Below are positions 31,625 to 43,698 of a stretch of 64,000 nucleotides of DNA, one piece after another. The DNA is from Humulus lupulus (taxonomy: Eukaryota > Streptophyta > Magnoliopsida > Rosales > Cannabaceae), in assembly GCF_963169125.1 (NCBI RefSeq), contig NC_084798.1:105169970-105233969 (forward strand), written 5' to 3'. The translations under genes and the position numbers were made by a program. Under the pieces are notes generated by a model. The model was given only the letters and a program-made list of their open reading frames with translations. It was not told where the DNA came from and made no database searches. Numbering within the stretch: the first letter of the stretch is position 1; the number at the start of each line of letters is the position of its first letter.

Positions 31625-34600
31625 TGTAACGACCCAAAATCACTAATAAGGCTTAAGGGCCTTGATTAGTGTGTCGGGAGGGCACGAATGGTTTATGTGT
31701 GAATTAAATAGTTTAATGCATGATTCTATGTTAAGCATGCTTGTATGATTATATGAATATATGAAATGCATGTGGGCCCCATTTGGTTGCTAGGGGCATA
31801 TTTGTAATTTTAACCGTTGAGGGCATAAATGTGATATTTGTATATACTGTGATTGATACCACGTGTGAGTGGTGATATAATTGTGATGCACGACCCGAGA
31901 CGGTCCTAGGGAGGTGTTTAGCTAGAAAGTCACAACGGGGTCAAATACCCAGCTCGGGAGGAGCTTAAGGGTATTTCGGGAATATTATAATGTGATCGGG
32001 AATTATTGAGTAGCGATTAGTAATTTAGTAATGGTTTAGACATGTCGGGATTAAATGTGGATTTATAGGAACACTTGAGGATTTAGCAGGATTTAGGTGA
32101 AATGACAGAATTGCCCTTGAGGTTAAATAAGACTTTTTATTATGGGAAAAGGCAAAATGGTAATTTGGTCTTAGGAAAGGATAACTCTGGTTGAGGAGAA
32201 GTCAAATACGTTATTTTTATTTAGGCATAAACAGAACATCCTGCTGGAATTCTAGAGAGAACCAAGCTAGAAGGAAGGAGAAGAAGAGTTAGCTTTCTTA
32301 AGCTCAAGGGTGGGATTCAAGGCTGGAATTTGGGAGGCTGAACTAAGTTCAAAGGTAAGTTCTGACTCAGTTTCTAAATTGGATTCTGTTGAGATATGTT
32401 ATGGGTGTGAGCTGAGTTGTATTTATTTTGTGGATCATTGGAGTGAAGAATTGGCTAGGTTCAGTTGGGGAATTAGAGAAATTGGGCTTGGAATTTGGTT
32501 GGGAAGCAGCTCAAGGTCAAAATTCTACTTGAGGTAAGGGTTCCATGCATCTCTGAAGTTTAATTTCTGGTGTGGTTTAAATATTCTGAAGGGTGGTTTA
32601 AGTTTTATAGGGTTTGGTTTAAGTTTTGTGAATTTTGAGCCATTAGGAGATTCTTGGGTTTGATTGTGTGATTGGGTTTATTGCTGTGATTTCTGAGTTG
32701 TCGTGCTATTTATCTGGGTTTTTAGGTCGATTTGGGACTTGGGTGTACCTTGGGGTTGATTTGGAAGAGTTTTGGCTCGAGAAAAATGTTGGGAAAAACC
32801 CAATTTTCTGGGTTCGCGTATGAGCATCGCGGCCCTGTTCTTCCGTGCCGCGACGCTAGGTCGAATCAGGGGATGAGGACCATTCTGGGCGCCGCGGCCC
32901 CTATAGGGCTGTGCCGCAACGCTAGGCTAAATTCAGGAGGTGGAAATTTGGGTTTTTAGGGTTTTGGCTCAGGGGACTTGTGTAACGACCCAAATTTGCT
33001 AATAAGGCTTAGGGCCTTAATTAGCGTGCCTGGAGTGCAATATGTGAATTATTGTTATAACATGTGAATTTGTGTGAATATGTGATTAGTAATGCATGTT
33101 TAGGTGAGATAAATATGCATGTGGGCCTCGTCTGGTTATTAGGGGCATGATTGTAATTTTAGCTTGTTGAGGGCATAGATAATTACGATATATCTATGTT
33201 GCATGACCCGAGACAGTTCTAGGGAGCGGTTAACTAGAAAGTCACAACGGGGTTGAAAATTCGACTCGGGGCGAGTCGAGGGGTATTTTGGGTATTAAAC
33301 ATTTTACAGGGCTATTGGGTTATGGAAATAAATATTTGGAGATATATTCGAGGTTACAACGCCTATGAGGGAATATTGGGGGAAATTTACCATTTTGCCC
33401 TCGGGGACGTTTTTGGTACCCCGAGCCTTGAGGTACCCTTAGAGACTTAAGCTGAATAAAACAAAACTTAGAACTATTTGGAACTCTCTAAATCGACCCA
33501 CTCTCTTCCCTCACTCTGTTATCTCTTCTACACTTGGAGGCTTAGGGATATTTTGGAGGGAAACCAGTCAAAGCTGAGAAATTGGAGCTGAGATTAGGAG
33601 ACTCTAATTAGAAATCAAAGGCTTGGAGCTTGAAGGGGGTGAGCTATGAAAGTTGAGGAGCAAGTGATAGCTAGAAATCATCAGCTGAGGTAAGGAGTCT
33701 AACTTTAAAATCCCTTGAGTTTCATTTGAACTATAGCTAGAACTATAAGTTGCATGTGAACTAGAAGCTTGAATTAAATTTTGCTGTGGATTGAGTTTAT
33801 AGGATTATGTTGGATTTGTTGTGGAGCTTAGATGATGTGTTAGGAAAGCTCAAGCTTAATTCTGGGTTTGGGTATTGAGTTGGTATGATTTTAGAAGGAT
33901 TGGCTCGAAGGAAATGCAAGGAAAAATGGTGTTTTCTGGGTTTGGAGGCGAGGGTCGCGGCCCTAGGAGGGGCATGCTGTGGCCCGTGTGCACGCTAGGC
34001 CTGGGGAGGCCACTGATCATGGGACACACTGAGGTGCTTGGCCAAGCATGCCACAGCCCATGTGTGTTTCCAGGGAGGTGTTTAGCCTCTGTTTCGAGGC
34101 TAGCCGCGGCTCTTGAGGGGTTGGGCCGCAACCCTTGTTCAGGATGCAGGGTGTTTAATGGGATTTGACTTAGGAACCCAATGGTTAGGGCCCGAGATGG
34201 ATTTTATCACTCAGATTGATAAAACCCAAGGTTCCGGAGACTAGAATTATGACCCAAAGTTATTTAATGGTATAGAGCCTGATGGGTGGAAATTGTTAAT
34301 GCGTTGTGACTAGGGTTTCGGCGAGGCTCGGACTAGGGAACTGTGCTCAGGACATCGGTGCTTAGAAAGCTCGAGACACAGGTAAGAAAACTATTGTTCC
34401 CATAGATCTTGTATTACAGGGCTCGGCCCTATATGATTGAGTTTCAGGGCTCGACCCTATATGACTGTGTTGCGGGGCATGGCCCTTTGATTGAATTTAT
34501 ATGTGTTTAGATTTCTACTTAGCTATATCATATGTGTATGTAAATGATGGAACGGCGAAGGCCGGGAACAGCGAAGGCCGAGAACGGCAAGGGGCCGGGT

Positions 34601-36232
34601 GCAGCGTTTAGCATGCGGAGTGCGAGTTGCCAAGGTGAGACCCCAAGGGATACCTGGGATATCCTTACAATTTAGACCGCGAACCTAGGGCCTGGTAAAG
34701 CACCTGGGATGGCATGGCCGTACATGTATGACCTGGTGTTGGCTTGATTTTATATTAAGTGTTTGATATGCGTTTATTAACTGCTTGTGAGGGTTTTCTT
34801 GCTGGGCTTCGGCTCACGGGTGCTCTATGGTGCAGGTAAAGGCAAAGGGAGAGTCGATCAACCTTGAGTATGGCGAGCGGGACATGCAGCGCGTACATGT
34901 CTGGTCTGTCTGGCTACCACGGCCAGGGGTGTTTTTGGGAGATGTTTGTACAAAACCTGAATTTTGTCGTTTAGTCGACTCTAATTATACTTTGAGTTGT
35001 AAATACTTCTAAATAATGTTTTTGGGATCCCAAATGTTAAATGTTGTATAAATTTTCAATGAAAGGTTTATTCTCTAGTTTATGACTCTGATTATGATTT
35101 AATTACACTTTTGTCTTAAACCTCGATTAGCGAGTAATTGCACATTTTAAACTCACCTAGTAACGACTCTAAGGAAGTAGGGCGTTATAACTCGGGGGAC
35201 GCTTTCACTACCTTGTGCAGGGAAACGAGAGATCCTGAGAGCACGGGATTGGTTCCGGGAGATGATTATGAATTGTTAGTAATGAGAGTGCAATGTATGC
35301 GTGTTGTGACTAGGTTTTCGGCGAGGCTCGGGTTAGAGGATCGTGCTCGGGATTTCTGTGCTCAAGAAGCTCGGTACATAGGTAAGAAAAGTGCACCCGG
35401 TTGTGAATTTATAATGGGAACAAGGGTTCCCTGTTCTAAATGCTTTATGAAGGATGGTATTATGCCATGTAAATAATAAACGAACGGCCTAAGAGTGCCA
35501 TAGTTTACATTGGCGCACAGGGCGTGGCTCAGCCACTGGTAGCTGAGGACAGCTTATTATTCACTGAGCTCGGTTTAAGTGGACTGGAGTCAGTGGGGTA
35601 AATAGAGGGTGTGACCTAAGGACGTCGACCCTGATGATCATGTGATTTGATTAATATTATTGATTGATGAATTTGTTGTGTTGAATAGCTGAGTGTTGGT
35701 TTGTTGATTCTCTGGTTATGTCTATGGACTATGTGATTAATGTGGTATCCTAAGTATATGAACATGCTCTAAGGGTTATTCAATTGTTATCATTGTTTGT
35801 GCTATAACATTATATTTTCTTGCTGGGCCTTGGCTCACAGGTGCTACGTGGTGCAGGTAGAGGAAAGGGTAAGCTTGATCAGCCCTGAATTGGAGAGCTC
35901 TGAGGGCAGAATGTAAATGATTAGTTGCTCAGCCGCCACGGTTGAGGAAGGGACAGGAACGGGAGGACCATAAATGTTTGTTTTGCCCTTACAGTGGCTA
36001 GCGGTTGTTTGTACTCTGGAAATTTTGTAAACTAACTTTCAAACACTGTTTCTTTTGGGATCCCTTGTATAAAATGTTTAATTTTATGAAATATATATTT
36101 TATGACCAAATTCATTTAACCCTAGTTCATTAGTGATGTCAGTGACACGTTTTTAACTTAATGACTTGATTAGCAACTCTCGTACCTTTATAAATACACA
36201 GTGTAACAATCTTGGCTACCCAGGGCGTTACA
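31625..36232 (+). repeat. 5' LTR of element D, interrupted by S2
   Basis: Starts TGTAACGACCC and ends CAGGGCGTTACA. The first 215 bases differ from the middle LTR at about eight positions by eye (roughly 96% identity). Sequence 31625-32980 and 35195-36232 together match 41289-43683 base for base apart from such changes. The R/U5 side has TTGCTGGGCCTTGGCTCACAGG near 35820. Confidence 0.92.
32981..35189 (+). mobile_element. S2: solo chromovirus LTR nested in the D 5' LTR
   Basis: 2,209 bp from TGTAACGACCC to GGGCGTTATA (final CA changed to TA). It is flanked by ACTTG (32976-32980) and ACTCG (35190-35194), a 5-bp duplication with one change. The empty site is seen in the middle LTR at 42630-42650 (CAGGGGGCTCGAGGGATGC). 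It belongs to a different subfamily from its host LTR: its U3 differs and it has its own GC-rich CCGCGGCTC blocks. No primer site or genes. Confidence 0.94.
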
Positions 36233-36235
36233 ACT

Positions 36236-36247
36236 TGGTAGCAGAGC
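36236..36247 (+). other. Primer binding site of D (one base changed)
   Basis: TGGTAGCAGAGC, three bases after the LTR; the second copy at 43687 has the expected TGGTATCAGAGC. It is the initiator-Met tRNA type with one substitution. Confidence 0.85.
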
Positions 36248-36714
36248 ATCCTAGGTTTAAGGGTTCCTGAAGACCGACTGGACATGTACATTCGCTGCTA
36301 GAGACAAGCTCAATTAAGGGTTTGGTAAATGTGTATATGTGCTTGGAAAGAAATATGATTATTGATATCTGTTGGATTAATAGGAAGCATGAGATATTGA
36401 TAGGGCCTGGCCCTTAACTGCTGTGTGATAATATTGAGGTGTGCTTATTAGCATTGTTGTGCATGTAAATGAATATGTGAAGGATTAAATACATATTGTG
36501 TATATCGGTGAATGTATGGATGGGTGTCTATATCTTAACTGTTGTGTGGTGATGTTGGGGCATGCTTATTAGCAATGCTAGTGCATGTGGATTAATGCCT
36601 ATATCTGGATTGCTTGTGGTTGATTATGTTCCATCGGTGGATTTTGGAAAAGTTTTTACCCTGTCATCATGGTCTGATTGTTGAGTCATTGATTGCAGAT
36701 TAACTTGGATAGTT
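36248..36714 (+). other. Leader of element D
   Basis: 467 bases between primer site and gag start with no reading frame of note. Nearly the same sequence is repeated at 43699-44187 in the second internal region. It presumably contains packaging signals; none can be recognised. Confidence 0.6.
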
Positions 36715-37800
36715 ATGCATCCAAGGAAATCTACGCGACTAGCCGGCACTAGGTCTGGGACCGGAGGTGATGACGAGGGCTAGATTCCTCCGCCAGTCCC
36801 TGAAAACTGGCAGCAAATTATGCCAAAGATGCAAGCGCGACTTCAGAGCCAAGATGAACAGATTCATCTTTTACGACAGCAGGCTCCAGCAGGGAGTGTT
36901 GCACTTATTGCGCCATTTGCAGTGGCACCAATTATTCAGCTAGTGGAAGTTGGGAACAGGTGGGAGCCATTGTATGAGCGGTTCCAAAAGCAGCATCCCC
37001 AAACTTTTGAGGGAGGACCTGATCCACTGAAGGCCAAAAATTGGATGACTATGATTACTACTATCCTGGAATTCATGAGGATAGAAGGTTATGATAGAGT
37101 GGCCTGTGCCACGTATATGCTGAGAGAGGATGCTCGCATCTGGTGGGAAGTGGCATCTTAGACCAGGGACGTCACTGCTTTGAGTTGGGATGGATTCAAG
37201 GATTTGCTCAGCTAGAAATACTACAATGTTGCCATCAGGGCAGCGAAGGTTAATAAGTTTGTGGGGTTGGTGCAGGGCAACATGACAGTTACTAAGTATG
37301 CCCGAAAGTTCGATAGACTTGCAAAATTTGCACCAGATCTTGTGCCTATAGATGCAGCTAGGCAAGACAGATTTATTAGAGGGCTTAATGCTATGATAGC
37401 CCAGGATGTGAGGATTACAATAGTTACTGGGGGGACGACCTATGCTCACGCTATTGAGAAGGCTCTTACTTATGAGGAAGCGGAGAACAAGATTTGGAAA
37501 GAAAATGCAGCGAGGCGTGAGGGTCAGAGAGTGGCTTCTCCATATTCTGGGTCGGGTAGGGGCGGAGGCCCCAATGATGTGAAGAGGAAGACCCCTAACA
37601 CTTCAACTGCTGTTGGTCCTGATAGGAGGGGTCGGTGTGTCAGGGTGGTCGTCAGGACGGCGGTGAGGCATGGAGGAGTTACCCGGAGTGCCCGAGGTGC
37701 AGAAGACACCGTCAGGGCGAGTGTCGGGCCAAGGCCTGCTATGTGTGCAGAATAGTAAGGCACCTCAAGAAGGATTGCCCAGTAGTGAAGAAAGGGGAAG
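36715..37800 (+). pseudogene. Element D gag (broken)
   Basis: ATG at 36715 (MHPRKSTRLAGT). A stop after GGDDEG is followed by MPKMQARLQSQDEQIHLL and the capsid domain: VEVGNRWEPLYERF, WEVAS (stop at 37159), NKFVGLVQGNMTVTKYARKF. A zinc knuckle CYVCRIVRHLKKDC (CX2CX4HX4C) lies at about 37738-37780 in another frame, so a frameshift occurs between about 37600 and 37700. Several stops (36781, 37159, 37214) confirm decay. Confidence 0.9.
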
Positions 37801-38317
37801 CAGGAAAGGTGGACAGCTTGACTCCAACTCGAGTGTTCACTTTGACACAAGCAGAGACCGAGGCTAGTCCCTCGATGGTGACAAGTCAGCTTTCTAGTGT
37901 TGGCTCTCCTTTTACTGTATTGATTGATTATGGTGCTACACATTCATTTGTTTCTAGCAAGGTGATTGATAGATTGTTTAGACCTAGTGAGTACCGTACT
38001 GCGGGATTTGGGACTTTATTGCCTACTGGGGAACTGGTAGTTTCTAGGAGGTGGATTAGAGCACTGCCAGTAATGGTTGACAGTAGAGAGCTATCAGTAG
38101 ACTTGATTGAGCTAGACATGGAGGATTTTGACATGATTTTAGGGATGGATTGGGTGGTTATATATGGGCTACTATTGATTGCAGGAAGAAGATGGTGACT
38201 TTCGAGCCTGAGGGTGAGGATCCTTTTGTTTTCATGGGTGCGGTATGTGGACCCCGCATACCCATGATATCAGCATTGAGAGCCAGAGACTTGTTATAGG
38301 GAGGATGTTTAGGTTTT
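37801..38317 (+). pseudogene. Element D protease (broken)
   Basis: PFTVLIDYGATHSFVS at about 37911-37955 is the aspartic-protease active site of chromoviruses (normally LIDSGATHSF), and DMILGMDWV at about 38130 is its second motif. A frameshift near 38160-38180 and stops at 38198, 38258 and 38299 break the link to RT. Confidence 0.86.
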
Positions 38318-39139
38318 TTGGCTAGTGTGGTGGACACTACCAGGGTTTTGCCAGTAGGGTCGGGAGAGGCCAGATTGGTTTGTGAGTTCTTTGACATATT
38401 TCCTGAGGATCTACCGAGATTGCCGTCGCGCAGGGAGATTCAGTTTGTTATTGAATTAGCACCGGGGACAGAACCAGTATCAAGGGCACCATATACGATG
38501 GCACCAACAAAGTTGAAGGAATTGAAGATACAGCTACAGGAACTTTTGGATTTGGGATTCATCAGGCCTAGCTACTCTCCATGGGGCGCTCCAGTTTTTT
38601 TTGTGAAAAAGAAGGACGGGTCTCTGAGGATGTGTATAGATTATAGAGAATTGAACAAGTTGACCATTAAGAACAAGTACCCTCTACCAAGGATCGATGA
38701 CTTATTTGATCAGTTTCAAGGAAAAACAGTGTTCTCAAAGATTGATCTTCGATCTGGTTATCACCAGCTGAGGATCAAGGATGAGGATATACTGAAGATG
38801 GCCTTCCGAACGAGGTATGGGCACTATGAGTTTTTGGTCATGTCTTTTGGTTTGACCAATGCCCCGACAGCTTTAATGGATCTAATGAACAGGGTGTTCA
38901 AAGATTTCTTGGATCAGTTCGTCATTGTCTTCATCGATGACATTTTGGTGTACTCCAGTTCAGAGGCAGAGCACGAGCAGCATCTTCGACAGGTCCTGCA
39001 GAGGTTAAGGGAGCATCAGTTATATGCCAAGTTTAAGAATTATGAGTTTTGGTTGCTAGAGGTGACTTTTCTTGGGAATATTGTTGGCGCAGAGGGGACT
39101 GAGGTGGATTCATCCAAGGTAGAGGCAGTAAGAGATTAG
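38318..39139 (+). pseudogene. Element D reverse transcriptase, open frame
   Basis: A 273-codon open frame with the complete RT core: [71 protein letters not shown] (first catalytic Asp), [10 protein letters not shown] and [12 protein letters not shown] (FIDD, both Asp present). Catalytic residues look intact. It stops at 39137-39139 (RD then stop before PRPRNASEI), so no full Pol could be made. Confidence 0.92.
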
Positions 39140-39988
39140 CCGAGGCCAAGAAATGCCTCAGAAATTTGGAGTTTCCTCGGGTTAGCAGGTTACTACAGGC
39201 GGTTTGTAGAAGGATTCTCGAAGATTGCTACACCGATGACAGAGTTGACACGGAAGAATCAGAAGTTCGTTTGGTCAGAGAAGTGTGAGAACAATTTCCA
39301 AGAGTTGAAGCGATGACTTATTACTGTTCCTGTACTGAGTCTTCCTTTGGAGGAAGGAAAGTTTGTGGTATATTGTGATGCATCAAGGTTGGGTTTAGGC
39401 TGTGTACTAATGAAAAATGAGAAGGTTATAGCTTATGCATCACGGCAGCTGAAGAAGTATGAGCAGCGGTATCCTACCCATGATCTAGAACTGGCAGCAG
39501 TGGTATTCGCACTGAAGGTGTGGCGGCATTACCTGTATGGGGAGAAGTGCGAGATATACACTGACCATAAGAGTTTAAAGTATTTCTTCACCCAAAAGGA
39601 TCTGAACATGTGGCACAGGCATTGGTTGGAGTTGGTAAAGAACTATGATTGTGACATTCTTTACCACCCAGGAAAAGCCAATGTAGTGGCAGAAGCATTG
39701 AGCTGGAGGGGCTCGGGGCATTTATTTAGTTCTGTTCAAATCTCCAGAGAGTTAGCAGATGAGATGACTAGGGTAAGGATAGAGCTGGTGGTGGGCCGAT
39801 TGGCTAATGTTACCTTGCAGTCGACCCTACTAGAGCGGATCAAGGAGGGTCAATTGGTGGATGCGCAGTTACAGGAAGTTAGACAGAATATCTTAGCGGG
39901 GATAGCTAAGGATTATTCTGTTTCTAAGGTTGGTATGCTTCGATATCAGGGACAGATTTGTGTTCCAGCAGATAAAGGGATCAAATGA
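39140..39988 (+). pseudogene. Element D RNase H and connection (broken)
   Basis: The connection region reads SFLGLAGYYRRFVEGFSKIA (39171) to a stop at 39315. RNase H from 39347: [16 protein letters not shown] (Asp), [20 protein letters not shown] (Glu), [13 protein letters not shown] (Asp) and [17 protein letters not shown]. The catalytic set is visible. The frame continues into the integrase N-terminus and stops at 39986-39988. Confidence 0.9.
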
Positions 39989-40860
39989 GAGATACTAGAT
40001 GAGTCTCACACTACGCTGTACTCGCTTCATCCGAGTGCCATGAAGATGTATCAGGATCTACGGACATTATATTGGTGGCCCGGGATGAAGAAGGATGCGG
40101 TGGAGTATGTGGCCAAGTGTTTGACATGTCAACAGGTGAAAGCTGAGCATCAGCGACCAGCAGGGTTACTTCAGCCTTTGGGTGTCCCCGAGTTGAAGTG
40201 GGAGTACATTACCAGGGATTTTGTGGGAGTTCTACTCAGGGCATTGGGACTTTATGACTCGGTGTGGGTGATAGTGGACAGATACACCAAGTCAGCTCAT
40301 TTTCTGCCAGTGAATCGACTTACACAGTGGAACAGTATGCAGAGTTGTATGTGAGGGAGATAGTTCGTCTCCATGGGGTTCCTAAGTCTATTGTATCTGA
40401 TCAAGACCCTATCTTTACCTCCAAGTTCTCGGGTGCTCTGTAAAAAGCCATGGGGACTCAGTTAAAGTTTATCACAGCCTTTCACCCTCAGACTGATGGA
40501 CAGTCTAAGAGGACGATTCAGGTGTTGGAGGACATGCTTAGGGCGTGTGTGATTGACTTCGAGGGATCTTGGAGTAAGTATCTCCTGTTGATTGAGTTTT
40601 CATATAACAACAGTTACCAGTCCACGATTGGAGTGGCTCCTTATGAGATGTTATATAGGAGGAACTGTAGGTCGCCCATTCATTGGGATGAGATGGGTGA
40701 AAGGAAATATTTAGGGTCGGACATGGCTCAGAAGACAAATGAAGCTATTCAGAAGATTGGAGCCAGAATGCTTGCTTCGCAGAGTAGACAAAAAAGCTAC
40801 GCTGACCCTAAGCGTAGAGACGTGGAGTTCTAGGTTGGGGACCACATGTTTTTTTGAGTT
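39989..40860 (+). pseudogene. Element D integrase (broken)
   Basis: Zinc finger H-x-H...C-x2-C: HPSAMKMYQDLRTLYWWPGM then CLTCQQVKAEHQ (40110). Core: [16 protein letters not shown] (Asp), [11 protein letters not shown] (Asp near 40400, frame-shifted) and HPQTDGQSKRTIQVLEDML, where the usual catalytic Glu of QSERT is Lys. Then FSYNNSYQSTIGVAPYEMLY. Frameshift at about 40330-40450, stop at 40833. Confidence 0.9.
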
Positions 40861-41251
40861 TCACCACTACGAGGGGTGAGAAGATTTGGAGTAAAGGGCA
40901 AGCTAAGCCCTCGATTTGTTGGAACTTTTGAGATTCTAGAAAGGATTGGACAGGTGGCTTATAGGTTGGCCTTGCCACCGTCGTTGTCGGGAGTTCATGA
41001 CGTATTCCATGTTTCTATGTTGCGGAAGTACGTCTTTGATTCGACACATGTGCTGAAGTATGAGAATTTGGAATTGCAGACAGACTTGTCTTATGAGAAA
41101 CGACCGGTTCAGATATTAGATCGAAAGGACAAGGTCTACGAAATAAGACAATTCCGCTAGTTAAAGTATTGTGGAGGAATAGCATGGTCGAGGAAGCGAC
41201 CTAGGAACTTGAGTCGGTGATGCGGGATCAGTATCCCGAGCTATTCAAGTA
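40861..41251 (+). pseudogene. Element D integrase C-terminus with chromodomain (broken)
   Basis: [20 protein letters not shown] (40894) and [17 protein letters not shown] are the conserved integrase tail. [12 protein letters not shown] begins the chromodomain; a one-base shift near 41130 moves the rest to a frame reading VKVLWRN, then VEEAT, a stop in place of Trp, and MRDQYPELFK with the natural end near 41250. A chromodomain of this type is expected to bind modified histone tails and steer insertion to heterochromatin (family knowledge). Confidence 0.86.
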
Positions 41252-41261
41252 AATTTCAAAG

Positions 41262-41288
41262 ACGAAATTCTCAATAGGGTGAGATAGT
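41262..41288 (+). other. Polypurine tract region of D
   Basis: GACGAAATTCTC followed by AATAGGGTGAGATAGT directly before the LTR. GACGAAATT upstream of a G-rich tract is characteristic of Tekay/Del chromoviruses. Confidence 0.78.
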
Positions 41289-43683
41289 TGTAACGACCCA
41301 AAATCACTAATAAGGCTTAAGGGCCTTGATTAGTGTGTCGGGAGAGCACGAATGGTTTATGTGTGAATTAAACAGTTTACTGCATAATTTTGTGTTAAGC
41401 ATGCTTGTATGATTATATGAATATATGAAATGCATGTGGGCCCCATTTGGTTGCTAGGGGCATATTTGTAATTTTAGCCATTGAGGGCATAAATGTGATA
41501 TTTGTATATACTGTGATTGACACCATGTGTGAGTGGTGATATAATTGTGATGCACAACCCGAGACGGTCCTAGGGAGATGTTTAGCTAGAAAGTCACAAC
41601 GGGGTCAAATACCCGGCTCGGGAGGAGCTTAGGGGTATTTTGGGAATATTATAATGTGATCGGGAATTATTGAGTAGCAATTAGTAATTTATTAATGGTT
41701 TAGACATGTCGGGATTAAATGTGGATTTATAGGAACACTTGAGGATTTAGCAGGATTTAGGTGAAATGACAGAATTGCCCTTGAGGTTAAATAAGACTTT
41801 TTATAATGGAAAAGGGAAAAATGGTAATTTGGTCTTAGGAAAGGATAACTCTGGCTGAGGAGAAGTCAAATACGTTATTTTTATTTAGGCATAAACAGAA
41901 CATCCTGCTGGAAGTCTAGAGAGAACCAAGCTAGAAGGAAGGAGAAGAAGAGTTAGCTTTCTTGAGATCAAGGGTGGGATTCAAGGCTGGGATTTGGGAG
42001 ACTAAACTAAGTTCAAAGATAAGTTCTGACTCAGTTTCTAAATTGGATTCTGTTGAGATATGTTATGGGTGTAAGCTGAGTTGTATTTATTTTGTGGATC
42101 ATTGGAGTGAATAATTGGCTAGGTTCAGCTGGGGAATTAGAGAAATTGGGCTTGGAATTTGGTTGGGAAGCAGCTCAAGGTCGAAATTCTACTAAAGGTA
42201 AGGGTTCCATGCATCTCTGAAGTTTAATTTCTGGTGTGGTTTAAATATTCTGAAGGGTGGTTTAAGTTTTATAGGGTGTGGTTTAAGTTTTGCGAATTTT
42301 GAGCCATTAGGAAATTCTTGGGTTTGATTGTGTGATTGGGTTTATTGCTGTGATTTCTGAGTTGCCATACTGTTTATCTGGGGTTTTAGGTCGATTTGGG
42401 ACTTGGGTGTATCTTGGGGTTGATTTGGAAGAGTTTTGGCTCGGGAAAAATGTTGGGAAAAACCCAGTTTTCTAGGTTCGTGTATGAGCGCTGCGGCCCT
42501 GTTCTTCCGTGTCGCGGCGCTAGGTCGAATCAGGGGATGGGGACTATTTTGGGCGCCGCAGCCCCTATAGGGTTGTGCCGCGGCGCTAGGCTAAATTCAG
42601 GAGGTGGGAATTTTGGTTTTTAGGGTTTTGGCTCAGGGGGCTCGAGGGATGCTTTCACTACCTTGTGCGGGGAAACGGGAGGTCCCGAGAGCACGGGATT
42701 TGTTCCGGGAGATGATTATGAATTCGTTAGTAATGAGAGTGCAATGTATGTGTGTTGTGACTAGGTTTTCGGCGACGCTAGGGTTAAAGGACTGCGCTCG
42801 GTATTTCCGTGCTCAAGAAGCTTGGTACATATGTAAGAAAACTGCACCCAGTTCTGAATTTATAATGGGACTAAGGGTTCCCTGTTCTAAATGCTTTATG
42901 AATGATGGTTTTATGCCATGTAAATAATAAATGAACAGCCTAAGAGTGCCATAGTTTACGTTGGCGTACAGGGCGCGGCTCAGCCACTGGTAGCTGCGGA
43001 CAGATTATTATTCACTGAGCTCGGTTTAAGCGAACCGGAGTCAGTGGGGTAAACAGAGGGTGCGACCTAAGGGCGTCAACCCTGATTATCATGTGATTTG
43101 ATTAATATTATTGATTGATGAATTTGTTGTGTTGAATAGCTGAGTGTTGGTTTGTTGATTCTCTGGTTATGTCTATGGACTATGTGATTAATGTGGTATC
43201 CTAAGTATATGAACATGCTCTAAGGGTTATTCAATTGTTATCATTGTTTGTGCTATAACATTATATTTTCTTGCTGGGCCTTGGCTCACAGGTGCTACGT
43301 GGTGCAGGTAGAGGAAAGGGTAAGCTTGATCAGCCCTAAATTGGAGAGCTCTGAGGGCAGAATGTAAATGATTAGTTGCTCAGCCGCCACGGTTGAGGAA
43401 GGGACAGGAACGGGAGGACCATAAATGTTTGTTTTGCCCTTACAGTGGCTAGCGGTTGTTTGTACTCTGGAAATTTTGTAAACTAACTTTCAAACACTGT
43501 TTCTTTTGGGATCCCTTGTATAAAATGTTTAATTATATGAAATATATATTTTATGACCAAAATATTTTAACCCTAATTCATTAGTGATGTCAGTGACACG
43601 TTTTTAACTGAATGACTTGATTAGCAAGTCCCACACCTTTATAAATACACAGTGTAACGGTCTTGGCTACCTAGGGCGTTACA
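41289..43683 (+). repeat. Middle LTR of D (shared between two internal regions)
   Basis: 2,395 bp, TGTAACGACCC to GGGCGTTACA. It is the 3' LTR of the internal region on its left, yet is followed at once by a primer site and a second copy of leader and gag. That is the expected product of unequal recombination between LTRs of two copies. It contains the empty site of S2 near 42640. Confidence 0.93.
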
Positions 43684-43686
43684 AAT

Positions 43687-43698
43687 TGGTATCAGAGC
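43687..43698 (+). other. Second primer binding site of D
   Basis: TGGTATCAGAGC, three bases after the middle LTR: a perfect initiator-Met type site, showing that a second internal region starts here. Confidence 0.92.

Noticed and set aside
32310..32959. Plus-strand frames inside the D LTR (also at 42396-42927 and 1587-1910)
   Set aside because: They lie in LTR sequence, differ in frame between the two D LTRs, and have no domain; chance frames.
38318..39139. Element D reverse transcriptase as an active gene
   Set aside because: The RT core is open, but protease before it and RNase H after it are cut by stops and frameshifts, so no Pol polyprotein can be made.
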